The notes beneath the pieces were generated by a model. It was not told where the DNA came from and did not search any database. It saw only the letters and a program-made list of their open reading frames with translations. Position numbers and translations under genes: made by a program. Shown in pieces: positions 54,155-63,198 of a stretch of 64,000 nt of DNA. Origin of the DNA: Lederbergia galactosidilytica (lineage in GTDB: Bacteria > Bacillota > Bacilli > Bacillales > Bacillaceae_C); NCBI RefSeq assembly GCF_017873565.1, contig NZ_JAGGKH010000001.1, positions 248,001 to 312,000 on the forward strand, read 5' to 3'. The first letter of the stretch is position 1. Each line of letters starts with the position of its first letter.

Positions 54155-55783
54155 TCAATTTCCCTTCAACAACTGTAAAATCCCTTGAGGTATTTGCTGA
54201 GATTGTGCGACCATTGCTTGGGCAGATTGCGCTAGAATATTATTTTTTGTATACTTAGTCATTTCCAGAGCCATATCGGCATCTTTAATACGCAACAAAG
54301 CTGAATTAAGATTTTCGGATGTATTGGTTACATTATTGTAAATGTGTTCTAATGCGTTTTGATAGGCTCCCCATTTAGAACGTTCACCCGATATTTGCCC
54401 AATTGCCTTATCCAATGTTCGAATTGCCCGTTCTGCCCCCCTCTGAGTTGAGATATCGATACGATCAATAGCTAAACTTTCTGTTCTCGCATCTGTTAGT
54501 TGAATTTTATAAAGATCCCCTTCGTTTGCCCCCACTTGTAAAATAACATCATACGGGCCTTCTTGATCCGCATTATTCGGATTCTCAATGGTTGGCGGAA
54601 CCGCAAGCCCGTAGTAAGTATTCACTTCAAATGAATCATCGGTCCCTATTTCTCGCTCTTTCCACCATATACTGTAGGCACTATCCCCAAAACCGCCACT
54701 AGGTATCCAGTCCCATTTATCCACCATAGTCCACTGTCCAATTCCAAACTGATGGGGTTCTTCAATAATGGGGAATTCATCCGTATTTTTCAAAATACCG
54801 TGTGCCTGCAACTCCGGATTAGTCCCATTATTGTTATAGACAACGAATGAATTAGGGATATTTTCGCCTTGGTACCTTGTTTCATTTCGAATCGGCGCAT
54901 CATTAACAATAAAAGGTGCTGAGTCATCACTGCCAAGCTGTGTATCAATATTGAATAAGAAACCGATCTCTAGATTCTTTTCCGATTGATTTTCAATGCT
55001 ATATCTAATCTGATACTTATCTTTCACAATATTAACAAACTGACTGACTTTCACATCAACTCCCTCATCTATAACTTGATAGACGACTTTATATTGACCA
55101 TTTTCCTCAGCCAATGGCTCTAAAACAGAAACATTCGATGATATATTCGTATGTAATCCATACACATTCGCTCCTATTTTTATCGATGGATAAGAAGTTG
55201 AGCCCGAACCATAAACAAGTGGTTGATTATTATCATTTTCGGTTGTGGGATAGCCTAAGTTGGTTCCAAATTGAAACATCCCATTACTTGAAACTGGTGG
55301 TAAAGCTAATACATTTTCATATTGATAAGAGCCTCCCCCTCCTCCAATCGAGGATGTATATGGATTCGAACCATCCAATAAATGAATCTGATTAAAAGTA
55401 GTAGAGGTGGCAATATCATCAACCGTATTTTTCAACTGGATGATTTCCTGTTGGATGACTATCCGATCACTATCAGTCAATGTATCATTGGCAGACTGGA
55501 CAGACAATTCTCTCATACGCTGCAAAGCGCTGTGAATCGCATCCAGCCCACCATCCGCCACCTGGACAAGTGAAACACCATCTAATATATTTCGATCTGC
55601 TTGGGACAAACCGCGCGTTTGTGCCCGCATCTTCTCCGATATATTTATACCTGCTGCATCGTCAGCCGCTCGATTAATTCGCATTCCAGACACCAACTTT
55701 TCCATCACTCTCGATGTTTGTGCCACATTTCGTTGCTGGTGATTGTATGCATTAAGAGCGGAAATATTGTGATTAATTCTCAT
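54155..55783 (-). CDS. Flagellin with large inserted domain
   Basis: 542 residues, twice the length of the neighbouring Hag. D0/D1 segments are intact: MRINHNISALNAYN .. [19 protein letters not shown] .. TFNQIHLLDGSN (1-140) and GANEGDLYKIQLTDARTESL .. ISGERSKWGAYQNALEHIYN .. ANSILAQSAQAM-like end (418-542). In place of a short variable loop, residues about 145-412 form a beta-rich insert. It contains VKDKYQIRYSIENQ (254-266), NIDTQLGSDDSAPF (278-291), SIWWKE and NTYYGL (388-393). The D-T-x-x-G-x-D-D-x-A-P-F and YYGL pattern resembles beta-sandwich domains of secreted proteins. No HExxH is present, so it is not a flagellinolysin. The sigma-D -10 upstream supports expression. Start ATG follows GAGGAG. 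Confidence 0.93.
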   Translation of the reverse strand: MRINHNISALNAYNHQQRNVAQTSRVMEKLVSGMRINRAADDAAGINISEKMRAQTRGLSQADRNILDGVSLVQVADGGLDAIHSALQRMRELSVQSANDTLTDSDRIVIQQEIIQLKNTVDDIATSTTFNQIHLLDGSNPYTSSIGGGGGSYQYENVLALPPVSSNGMFQFGTNLGYPTTENDNNQPLVYGSGSTSYPSIKIGANVYGLHTNISSNVSVLEPLAEENGQYKVVYQVIDEGVDVKVSQFVNIVKDKYQIRYSIENQSEKNLEIGFLFNIDTQLGSDDSAPFIVNDAPIRNETRYQGENIPNSFVVYNNNGTNPELQAHGILKNTDEFPIIEEPHQFGIGQWTMVDKWDWIPSGGFGDSAYSIWWKEREIGTDDSFEVNTYYGLAVPPTIENPNNADQEGPYDVILQVGANEGDLYKIQLTDARTESLAIDRIDISTQRGAERAIRTLDKAIGQISGERSKWGAYQNALEHIYNNVTNTSENLNSALLRIKDADMALEMTKYTKNNILAQSAQAMVAQSQQIPQGILQLLKGN

Positions 55784-55821
55784 GTTGAGTCTCCTCATGA
55801 AAAGATAAAATCTATTTATTA

Positions 55822-55829
55822 TATCGGAT
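55822..55829 (-). promoter_or_regulatory. Sigma-D type -10 of the second flagellin gene
   Basis: Minus strand TCCGATAT, close to the sigma-D -10 consensus GCCGATAT, 39 bases upstream of the start codon. The expected TAAA -35 about 15 bases further up is weak (TTCAG), so activity may be lower than that of hag. Confidence 0.55.
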
Positions 55830-55891
55830 GGAAAGAGGGAAAGCTGAAATAAAAAATCTAAGATGACCTAAAGCTGAGCTTTAAAAGAAAA

Positions 55892-55914
55892 ACAGCACAA
55901 ACTAGTTGTGCTGT
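55892..55914 (-). terminator. Terminator of the zinc-ribbon protein gene
   Basis: ACAGCACAA/TTGTGCTGT stem with a five-base loop and a TTTTTCTTTT tail on the minus strand, about 65 bases past the stop codon. Confidence 0.85.
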
Positions 55915-55978
55915 GAAGGTTTTATAGAGTTTAACGAAATCGTATGCGTTGACTAGTTGGACAAAATAGGTGAATAGA

Positions 55979-56683
55979 CTAACCCAATTGCTTAAAAACA
56001 TGTATGAATTTAGATATGCTTGGTTTATGTATCAAAGATTTAAATCCAGTTACAAAACTCATCGATTGATTTTTAAAATACCTGCCCAGTACAATTGTAA
56101 TAAAACCTGCAACTGCTATTAAATTGCTTAGTAAAATATAAAACTTTGTTTTTAATACACCGACAATCACATTTTGATAGTTTGGGTCTGAATAAACATA
56201 GCTACTCCCTATTCCCAGCGCATTTTTGTTGCCGAAGAAAAGAAAGATTATATATAACAGATGTAAAGTTAAAGTAGCGATCAAAAGAATACTTGTAACG
56301 AAGGTAATTTTTACAATTAACTTCGAAACCTTCATATTCTTAAAAAGCGCAGAGATAATGATCACTCCAATTATGTAACCGATAGGTAATAAAACAAAAA
56401 AACTAAACGAACTGCCTTCATAATCATCAATAATTATACCAGTGACTTTTTGCCAGTTAAAAGATAATATAAATTCAACCATATAAAAAGATACTGAAAA
56501 CATGACAAATAAAATTAACAATACTATATTCACAATTGTTTTTTTAGATGAATTACTTAAAGATAATATCTCCCCTTTTTCAGTATTTTTTTTTGAATCA
56601 TTATGTACCTTATGCCCACATGAAGGACAAAAATTGTTATTCTTGTTTAATTGCGAACCACAATTTCCACAAAAACTAGACAT
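55979..56683 (-). CDS. Zinc-ribbon membrane protein
   Basis: About 234 residues. N-terminal zinc ribbon CGNCG-x12-CPSCG (residues 5-25) followed by a K/N/S-rich linker and four membrane spans (about 48-70, 90-112, 125-150 and 180-205). Start ATG at 56683 was chosen because GAGGAAAGGG lies just upstream and it places the ribbon at the N-terminus as in related zinc_ribbon_2 proteins. Function unknown. Confidence 0.8.
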   Translation of the reverse strand: MSSFCGNCGSQLNKNNNFCPSCGHKVHNDSKKNTEKGEILSLSNSSKKTIVNIVLLILFVMFSVSFYMVEFILSFNWQKVTGIIIDDYEGSSFSFFVLLPIGYIIGVIIISALFKNMKVSKLIVKITFVTSILLIATLTLHLLYIIFLFFGNKNALGIGSSYVYSDPNYQNVIVGVLKTKFYILLSNLIAVAGFITIVLGRYFKNQSMSFVTGFKSLIHKPSISKFIHVFKQLG

Positions 56684-56915
56684 CCCTTTCCTCACCTTTC
56701 TACTCATCTACCATATTGCTTAAAAAATAACCTAATTTATTCAAACCTCATTCATCTTATCGACTATATTTCCTATGTCTTTAGTATCTTACAGTGGACT
56801 AATTCTGTGAAAATTAGTGAGATATCACAGGGAAAGAAGCTAAACATTCTAGTATATTTACCGAAAAAACGTATAGACGAGTATAATTAAATGATTGCTA
56901 ACAAAGGAGTTAATT

Positions 56916-58355
56916 ATGACAGAAAGAACAACATTAAAAAAGACACTTAAACCTCATTGGGTTTGGGCAATCGCATTAGGATCTTCAATCGGTTGGGGCG
57001 CATTTGTTCAACCAACGAATTGGATGGCAACAGCTGGCCCGTGGGGTGTTATCATCGGGTTTATTATCGGAGCCCTACTTATGATGCTCATTGCGGTAAG
57101 CTATGGCTATTTGATTAAGAGTTTTCCTGTTTCAGGAGGAGAATTTGCTTATGCCTTTATTGGTTTAGGGAGAACGCATGCGTTTATTTGTGGTTGGTTC
57201 CTCACACTTGGATATATATGTATTGTTGCCTTAAATGCCTCAGCCTTCGCTTTAATGTTTAAGTTCGTTTTTCCGAAATTCGTCCAACACTTTCATATGT
57301 ATCAATTAGCGGGATGGGATGTATATTTTGTCGAAGTGATTATTGCCACTCTTGCTCTAGTTATTTTTGCTTACCTTAATATAAAAGGAACAGGGTTATC
57401 TGGGAGTATGCAATTTATTTTTTGCATAGTGATGTTATTAGCTGTTATTGTACTTACGGCTTTAATCGGAATCTCTCCTTTAGGCGGAATGGAAAATGTA
57501 CAGCCTGCCTTTAAACCAGGAATATCAACATTTGCGGCTATTATTTCTATTGTCGCCATCGCCCCATGGGCATATGTTGGCTTTGATAATGTTCCACAGG
57601 CCGCCGAAGAATTCAATTTTTCTTCTAAAAAGGCTTTTGGACTCATTATCTTTGCTTTAATTGCAGCTGCACTCCTATATAGTTTCATGATTTTGGCTAC
57701 AGCTATGGCTGCTCCTTGGACGGAAATGGTCGCAGAGCAACATTTATGGGGAACAGGTGTCGCAATTCAAAATATATTAGGGACTACAGGCTTAGTCATC
57801 CTCGTATTGGCTTTAAGTATGGGAATATTTACGGGCTTGAATGGCTTTATTCTCTCTTCCAGCCGTCTACTATTTGCGATGTCTCGAGCAAAAATATTAC
57901 CTGAGTCTTTTTCTAAACTACATCCTAAATATAAAACTCCTTATGTTGGTATTATTTTTACCTCCGCAATCGCTTTGCTAGCTCCATGGTTTGGCCGTGA
58001 AGTATTACTATGGATTGTAGACATGTCTTCAATTGGAGTGTCAATCGCCTATTTTTACACATGTTTCACAGCATTTCTATTGTATAAATGGTCAGATAAG
58101 GGTGTAAAAGATTTATCCCACGATACTGTTGCACCAAAGAAAAAATTAATTTCTTTAATTGGTACCATCTCTAGCGTGGTATTCATTGCACTATTGCTTA
58201 TACCAGGTTCTCCAGCGTTCCTCGGCCGAGAGTCGAGAATTGCGTTGGCTGTTTGGATTCTTATAGGTCTTATTTTCTATCTTTTAAAACGAAAAGAATA
58301 TAATCAAATTTCGGAGGAAGAGTTGAGGTATTTAATTTTAGGTAAGAAAAATTAA
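56916..58355 (+). CDS. APC-superfamily amino acid permease
   Basis: About 479 residues with 12 predicted spans. N-terminus MTERTTLKKTLKPHWVWAIA, then the conserved GSSIGWGAFVQP helix-1 break and SGGEFAYAF in helix 2-3. ATG at 56916 has AAAGGAG seven bases upstream. The substrate is not evident; the distribution of residues resembles uncharacterised amino-acid/polyamine carriers. Single-gene unit with a terminator after it. Confidence 0.92.
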   Translation: MTERTTLKKTLKPHWVWAIALGSSIGWGAFVQPTNWMATAGPWGVIIGFIIGALLMMLIAVSYGYLIKSFPVSGGEFAYAFIGLGRTHAFICGWFLTLGYICIVALNASAFALMFKFVFPKFVQHFHMYQLAGWDVYFVEVIIATLALVIFAYLNIKGTGLSGSMQFIFCIVMLLAVIVLTALIGISPLGGMENVQPAFKPGISTFAAIISIVAIAPWAYVGFDNVPQAAEEFNFSSKKAFGLIIFALIAAALLYSFMILATAMAAPWTEMVAEQHLWGTGVAIQNILGTTGLVILVLALSMGIFTGLNGFILSSSRLLFAMSRAKILPESFSKLHPKYKTPYVGIIFTSAIALLAPWFGREVLLWIVDMSSIGVSIAYFYTCFTAFLLYKWSDKGVKDLSHDTVAPKKKLISLIGTISSVVFIALLLIPGSPAFLGRESRIALAVWILIGLIFYLLKRKEYNQISEEELRYLILGKKN

Positions 58356-58383
58356 ATTCAGATAAAGATTCTTTTCATATTGT

Positions 58384-58418
58384 ATCGCTCAGGACTGTTT
58401 AATTCTTGGGCGATTTTT
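58384..58418 (+). terminator. Terminator of the permease gene
   Basis: ATCGCTCAGGA/TCTTGGGCGAT stem with two G-U pairs and TTTTTAATTTG tail, about 28 bases after the stop codon. Confidence 0.75.
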
Positions 58419-58575
58419 AATTTGATATTTAAGATCCACCTTACGTTACTGATAGTTTCCTCTAAAAATTCAAAAGGTTATTACTAAATTCCTTTTTCTT
58501 CCAAAACTTCATTCTGCCCTTTTTCTACCGATACAATAAATAGAATCTATATTTCGTGATAGGAGTGTTCACATA

Positions 58576-61038
58576 TTGTCAAATCTTAATCAAAAACAAC
58601 AGCAACAAATTATTAATATAATGGATACCTTACTTGAAGCTGCAGATCATTTTCATTCTCTCGTCAAACAAAAAGAACTCAATCAAAGTATTTTTATCTT
58701 TAGTTCTATTGTAGAAGGATTTAACGTCATAAGTAATACACTAGAAACAACAAATATGTTTAGTGAACATCAATTTAAAGAAAAAATCGAGCGATTTTTA
58801 CTACAAATTGCCCAGTATATGGAAATGGGGAACTTTACCAAAATAGCCGAAATGAATCAGTTTTCTTTACTTCCCCAACTAAAAAAACTACATCAAACGA
58901 TAAGCGAAGAGTTTGGTCAAACGAATGCAAATAAAATCGTTAAGATTGGAGTGTTTGCGGAACATAATCCATTAAAGTTTTATCCACAACCGCGAGTCGA
59001 TGCGATGGTGGCAGAAAGTGAAAAACAACAGGCAAAACTTTTCTTTTTTGGCAGCGAAGATGTTGATTTTACCAACGAGCAAATTGAAGCAGATGTTTGT
59101 GAGAATGGAGAGTGGAAACGTATAAAGGCTCCATTCCCTGATGTCATTAATAATGTTTCAGTTGGTAGAAATTCACGAGTAGAAAGAAAACTACGCAGAA
59201 AACTCCCTTTTACTAGTTTCCATGTTGGGAATAAGTTCACACTCCCTAAGCGTTTAGTCGAAAATAAAGTGCTTGTAGAATTGCTCGTTCCCTTTCGTGT
59301 GTGCACGGACAAAGACATTATTTTAGACTTTTTGAAAGAGAATGACAAAGTCGTATTTAAATATTTACAAAGTAATCGCGGAGAAAATATTTATTTTATT
59401 ACCCAAAAAGGGAATCGCTATATTCTGCTCGATCAAAAAAAGGAGACAATTCTTTCACAACAAGCTTTTCATAATTGGTTGGAACAAGTAATCCTACGTG
59501 AAAAAAGCAGCTTTATTGTGCAAAGGTATATTCATACTCGTACAAAAAATGATGAACCTTATCATATTCGAGCACATGTACAGAAAAACGGTGAAGGCCA
59601 ATGGCAGTTAACCCATATCTATCCTCGGCTTGGTAACAAGAAAAGTAATCTAAGTAATATCAGTACAGAAGGTCGAGTGGAAGATTTCCATGCTTTCCTC
59701 CTGAATGAATATGGAGAAAAGGGAGAAGGGTACGCTAGCTATATTTTAGATCTATCCGTAGAAGTTGCTTGGCAACTTGATAAATTATACGGTCTTGCCT
59801 TAGATGAACTTGGGATTGACTTTGCAATTGATGAAACTGGACGTTGTTGGATGCATGAAGCAAATAACGGACCGCAGACTGCTTTTCACGAAGAAAAGAG
59901 AGCTGTACGAACGATCGCTTATGCAAAATATATTGCCGAAAAAGGGATTGTCCATACTTTATCTTCCACTCGCCCTGAAGCTACAAAAAGGGGATTTGTA
60001 TCAAGAAATTCTTCTCTCTCCTTTGCCCAGGACCATGATAAAAAACGTATGGGCATATTTGTTGGAACCATTAGTGATGATGAGCTAACAATGGCTTGTG
60101 TGAAGGCAGCTAAGCACCAAGGGATCGAACTATTTCAATTTCGTCCCGAAGACATCGATTATGAAGAAATGTTAATACGCGGATATTTTTATGAGGTTAA
60201 TGAATGGAAAGCTTTTATTACCCCTTATCCAGACGTGGTGTTTGATCGAGTAAAATTAAGAGGTACGAGGAAAGCTCAACTTTATTATGAGGAATTAGAA
60301 GATATACCATTTACAAATGCATGGGAACGTAGCCTTCATCCTCGCTCAGAAATTTACCAAAATCTCATGACAAATACCAATTTAAAAGAGGCAATGCCTG
60401 ATTTTAAGCTAGTCACTCGTCCAAGAGATATTATTCATTTTCTTGAGACCTATTCACATGCACTAATAAAATCGGAATTTAAATCTGGAAACCAATCAAT
60501 CTCCGCTACTGACCAACGCAGATTCCGCTTATCTAATGGGGTTCAAGAAACAGAGTATAGTGAGTTTCGATTAAGCCAAATGCTTAAGAAACAATTGGAA
60601 GAGGATCGATATATCGTCCAAGCTGACCCTACTAAAGGAGGAAATGTCCAAATCCATGTTCATCTTATAAAAAATGAACATAATGGCTGGGATGTTATTA
60701 GCCATTTTGCTACTTTCATAACTGTTGATAGCTCGAAGTTAAAAAAAGTTAATATTAGCTCTTATCTCGCAGATAAATACGATGAAGAACATTCAAGTAG
60801 AATTGAAGAGGAAATGCAACAGCATGCTCTAAATGCAGCTCTAACACTTCAAGAGACATATTCAGACGTGCCAATTAGTGAAGTTGCTGTCGTCATGGTG
60901 ATGGATACAGATAGGCAAATAAGCTTATTAGATGCAGATCCAAATGGTCCAACTCAATATAATGATGTGGTTCGTTATGCAGAGAAAATCATAAAATTGG
61001 GAGGGTTTTTAGCAGAAGATACCCATTTCACAAGGTAA
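58576..61038 (+). CDS. Tandem YheC/YheD-type ATP-grasp protein
   Basis: 820 residues with a helical N-terminal region (1-115) followed by two YheC/D ATP-grasp-like modules (about 120-470 and 488-815), each starting with an IGVFAEHN / MGIFVGTISD beta-strand and a YFYEVNEWKAF-type segment. Module 1 keeps the ATP-grasp features VFKYLQSNRGENIYF, VQRYIHTRTKNDEPYHIRAH and MHEANNGPQTAFHE. Module 2 is more diverged (VIQADPTKGG-like, LLDADPNGPTQY). TTG start at 58576 with AGGAG ten bases upstream. Single-module relatives are endospore coat-associated proteins in Bacillus; the ligase substrate is unknown. Confidence 0.85.
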   Translation: MSNLNQKQQQQIINIMDTLLEAADHFHSLVKQKELNQSIFIFSSIVEGFNVISNTLETTNMFSEHQFKEKIERFLLQIAQYMEMGNFTKIAEMNQFSLLPQLKKLHQTISEEFGQTNANKIVKIGVFAEHNPLKFYPQPRVDAMVAESEKQQAKLFFFGSEDVDFTNEQIEADVCENGEWKRIKAPFPDVINNVSVGRNSRVERKLRRKLPFTSFHVGNKFTLPKRLVENKVLVELLVPFRVCTDKDIILDFLKENDKVVFKYLQSNRGENIYFITQKGNRYILLDQKKETILSQQAFHNWLEQVILREKSSFIVQRYIHTRTKNDEPYHIRAHVQKNGEGQWQLTHIYPRLGNKKSNLSNISTEGRVEDFHAFLLNEYGEKGEGYASYILDLSVEVAWQLDKLYGLALDELGIDFAIDETGRCWMHEANNGPQTAFHEEKRAVRTIAYAKYIAEKGIVHTLSSTRPEATKRGFVSRNSSLSFAQDHDKKRMGIFVGTISDDELTMACVKAAKHQGIELFQFRPEDIDYEEMLIRGYFYEVNEWKAFITPYPDVVFDRVKLRGTRKAQLYYEELEDIPFTNAWERSLHPRSEIYQNLMTNTNLKEAMPDFKLVTRPRDIIHFLETYSHALIKSEFKSGNQSISATDQRRFRLSNGVQETEYSEFRLSQMLKKQLEEDRYIVQADPTKGGNVQIHVHLIKNEHNGWDVISHFATFITVDSSKLKKVNISSYLADKYDEEHSSRIEEEMQQHALNAALTLQETYSDVPISEVAVVMVMDTDRQISLLDADPNGPTQYNDVVRYAEKIIKLGGFLAEDTHFTR

Positions 61039-61063
61039 AATTTATTAATTCATCCCTATAGAG

Positions 61064-61101
61064 AGAGTTGGCAGAAGGTAAAATTACCGACTGCCAACTC
61101 T
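61064..61101 (+). terminator. Terminator of the YheC/D-type gene
   Basis: AGAGTTGGCAG/CTGCCAACTCT perfect stem with a 16-base loop and a TTTTATTATA tail. Confidence 0.85.
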
Positions 61102-61202
61102 TTTATTATAAATACCATGTCATCAGACATTTCTAGGTACGTATATGAATTATTCCTAGATTATATCGCTCAGCCAATGGACATACAGAATATAACAAAG
61201 AA

Positions 61203-61224
61203 ACTCTAGCAATAATGCTAGAGT
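61203..61224 (-). terminator. Terminator of hag
   Basis: ACTCTAGCA/TGCTAGAGT stem with a four-base loop and TTTCTTTGTT tail on the minus strand, 20 bases past the hag stop codon. Confidence 0.85.
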
Positions 61225-61244
61225 CCCTTCAAATACTATTAAAA

Positions 61245-62060
61245 TTAACGAAGCAATTGTAATACTCCTTGAGGAGCTTGGTTTGCTTGTGCAAGCATTG
61301 CTTGAGAAGCTTGTGCAAGAATAGAATTCTTTGTTTGCTCCATCATTTCCTTCGCCATATCAACATCACGAATACGAGATTCTGCAGCTGTTAGGTTTTC
61401 AGAAGATGTGTTTAGATTGTTAATTGTATGCTCAAGACGATTTTGAACAGCACCTAGTTTAGAACGTTCACCAGAAACTGTATCAATTGCTGATTGAATG
61501 CTTTCAATAGCTTCGTCAGCACCTTCTTGTGTGCTAATATCTGCCGTATTAATAGCAAGCTCCTCAGAATCCATTTTCCCTATTTCTAGGTTAATACTTT
61601 GACCTTCATTAGCCCCAATATGGAATGTGAATCCTTCTTCTACAGAGCCATCAAGAAGTTTTTGTGTATTAAATTCAGTTTGTTCAGAAATACGATCAAT
61701 TTCGTCATTTAACTGCTTTAATTCTTTTTGTAATTCTGCACGGTCGTCATCAGTGTTTGTATCATTTGCTGATTGTACAGCCAATTCACGCATACGTTGA
61801 AGAATTGAATGTGTTTCATTCAATGCACCTTCAGCTGTTTGGATTAAAGAAATGCCATCTTGAGCATTTTTAGCGGCCATATCAAGACCTTTTACTTGCG
61901 CACGCATTTTCTCAGAAATCGCTAGGCCTGCTGCGTCATCACCAGCACGGTTAATACGCATACCCGAAGACAATTTTTCCATAGATTTAGATTGTGCGTT
62001 TGTAGCAGCACCTAGTTGACGGTGGGTGTTCAACGCTGCAATATTGTGATTGATAATCAT
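61245..62060 (-). CDS. hag: Flagellin (main filament protein)
   Basis: 271 residues, a short Bacillus-type flagellin. D0/D1 helices [20 protein letters not shown] .. [20 protein letters not shown] and C-terminal [20 protein letters not shown] .. PQGVLQLLR are intact; the variable part is only about 50 residues. GGAGG ribosome binding site overlaps a CsrA-type site and a sigma-D promoter lies upstream. Position after csrA matches B. subtilis hag. FliS, FliW and CsrA encoded nearby form its known control loop. Confidence 0.97.
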   Translation of the reverse strand: MIINHNIAALNTHRQLGAATNAQSKSMEKLSSGMRINRAGDDAAGLAISEKMRAQVKGLDMAAKNAQDGISLIQTAEGALNETHSILQRMRELAVQSANDTNTDDDRAELQKELKQLNDEIDRISEQTEFNTQKLLDGSVEEGFTFHIGANEGQSINLEIGKMDSEELAINTADISTQEGADEAIESIQSAIDTVSGERSKLGAVQNRLEHTINNLNTSSENLTAAESRIRDVDMAKEMMEQTKNSILAQASQAMLAQANQAPQGVLQLLR

Positions 62061-62070
62061 AATGTGTTTT

Positions 62071-62100
62071 CCTCCTTGAATGTGCCAGCCACGTCCTTGT
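62071..62100 (-). promoter_or_regulatory. Likely CsrA-binding sites in the hag leader
   Basis: The minus-strand leader has ACAAGGACGT (62091-62100) and AAGGAGG (62071-62077), the second being the ribosome binding site. This arrangement matches the two CsrA sites (BS1, BS2) of B. subtilis hag, where CsrA blocks translation until FliW removes it. Confidence 0.65.
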
Positions 62101-62168
62101 GGTTGGTTGTTCTTTTGTTTTTACGGATAAGAAGACCGGCCGCGTTCCTCTCATCCGCTTCACTTATA

Positions 62169-62194
62169 ATATCGTCATGGTTCGGGAAAGTTTA
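62169..62194 (-). promoter_or_regulatory. Sigma-D promoter of hag
   Basis: Minus strand TAAA (62191-62194), 14-base spacer, GACGATAT (62169-62176), close to the consensus TAAA-N15-GCCGATAT. It gives a leader of about 100 bases. Confidence 0.8.
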
Positions 62195-62280
62195 ATGGTT
62201 TTTGCTAATTTTTTCTTCTTTTTTTTAAAAGTTTAGGAAATCATCGAATCTTTGTTAGAACAGCATAAAGTGAAACTTTA

Positions 62281-62460
62281 ATCAGTCGGGGGATTTTCTT
62301 CTATCTCCATTGATTTCAGTGGATCAAAGGCTAAGATCGCAACATCCTGTTGCTACGCCTTTGTGACCTGCTTCCTGCTGGCCTGAACCAAAAGGACTTT
62401 TACTATATCCCCTATGCTCCCCTGGATTCTCTAAAGCCTTAAGTTGAGGATATTACTGCC
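62281..62460. repeat. Mini-palindrome intergenic repeat, copy 3
   Basis: Contains GCAAC-ATCCT-GTTGC (62339-62353) and GTGACCTGCTTCCTGCTGGCCTG (about 62362-62384), aligning with 46985-47075. No gene in the region between csrA and hag apart from the hag leader. Confidence 0.55.
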
Positions 62461-62478
62461 CGTTAATGCAAAGTAAAA

Positions 62479-62507
62479 AAACTGCCAATGATTATCATTA
62501 ACAGTTT
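62479..62507 (-). terminator. Terminator after csrA
   Basis: AAACTG/CAGTTT outer and AATGAT/ATCATT inner stem with a TTTTTTAC tail on the minus strand, 11 bases past the stop codon. Separates yviE-fliW-csrA from hag. Confidence 0.75.
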
Positions 62508-62517
62508 CATTTCATGA

Positions 62518-62745
62518 CTATTCTTTTTTTGCCTTCGCCAAGACACTAAACAAATCTCCCACACCAGCAGATGCCGCAGCATTTTCCTGCTGGATTTCTA
62601 CCCAGATTTCTTTTCTATGGATTTCTACATTTTTTGGAGCGTTGATGCCAATTTTGACTTGATCCCCTTTGACTTGGGTGATGGTGATTTCGATATCATC
62701 GCCGATCTGAATCGATTCACCTTTTTTTCTTGTCAATACAAGCAT
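62518..62745 (-). CDS. csrA: Carbon storage regulator CsrA
   Basis: 75-residue RNA-binding dimer. [20 protein letters not shown] opens the typical five-strand fold and AxxxxVHRxE-like [12 protein letters not shown] carries the conserved RNA contacts. It represses hag translation by binding GGA motifs in the leader. Four bases after fliW, so co-translated with its antagonist. Confidence 0.97.
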   Translation of the reverse strand: MLVLTRKKGESIQIGDDIEITITQVKGDQVKIGINAPKNVEIHRKEIWVEIQQENAAASAGVGDLFSVLAKAKKE

Positions 62746-62749
62746 CGAA

Positions 62750-63190
62750 TCACCCCTTTACCGTTTGCCCAAAGAGCGGCGTTTTGGTTTTGTAGTTTTC
62801 CTGATTAAGAATCACTTGTTTAGCATGATTTGTCTTCACATTGACAATGATCGGTGCCTGCAAGTTGGCCGTCGTTTTTTCAAATGGATCCTGCACCGTT
62901 AAAATGACAAAAGCACTAACATCTTGATCACTTTCTATATTCAGAAGTTCCACTGTATTCTCATCTAAAGAAAAAGTATAATCTTTAAAAAAGCTGTAAG
63001 GATCAGCAATAACAAAGGCAAGTTCTGGTGTTTCAATCGATTGTAAAACTGAAACTGAGTCCATATCTGGCAATGGCAATAAAGTAAATTGATTTTCTTC
63101 TTGGAAACCGGGGATCCCTTTTTCGAAAGTAAGAATGGTATCGGTCTGGATGTCGATTTCGCCATGGTATTTCGTTTGGATGTTCATCAT
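62750..63190 (-). CDS. fliW: Flagellar assembly factor FliW
   Basis: 146 residues, cytoplasmic. [20 protein letters not shown] and [17 protein letters not shown] are the family signature. It binds either flagellin or CsrA; free FliW relieves CsrA repression of hag. The start has two adjacent ATGs with GGAG five or eight bases upstream. Lies between yviE and csrA as in B. subtilis. Confidence 0.97.
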   Translation of the reverse strand: MMNIQTKYHGEIDIQTDTILTFEKGIPGFQEENQFTLLPLPDMDSVSVLQSIETPELAFVIADPYSFFKDYTFSLDENTVELLNIESDQDVSAFVILTVQDPFEKTTANLQAPIIVNVKTNHAKQVILNQENYKTKTPLFGQTVKG

Positions 63191-63198
63191 TCACACTC

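Noticed and set aside
54155-55783. Flagellinolysin (metallopeptidase flagellin)
   Set aside because: The insert contains no HExxH or other zinc-peptidase motif.
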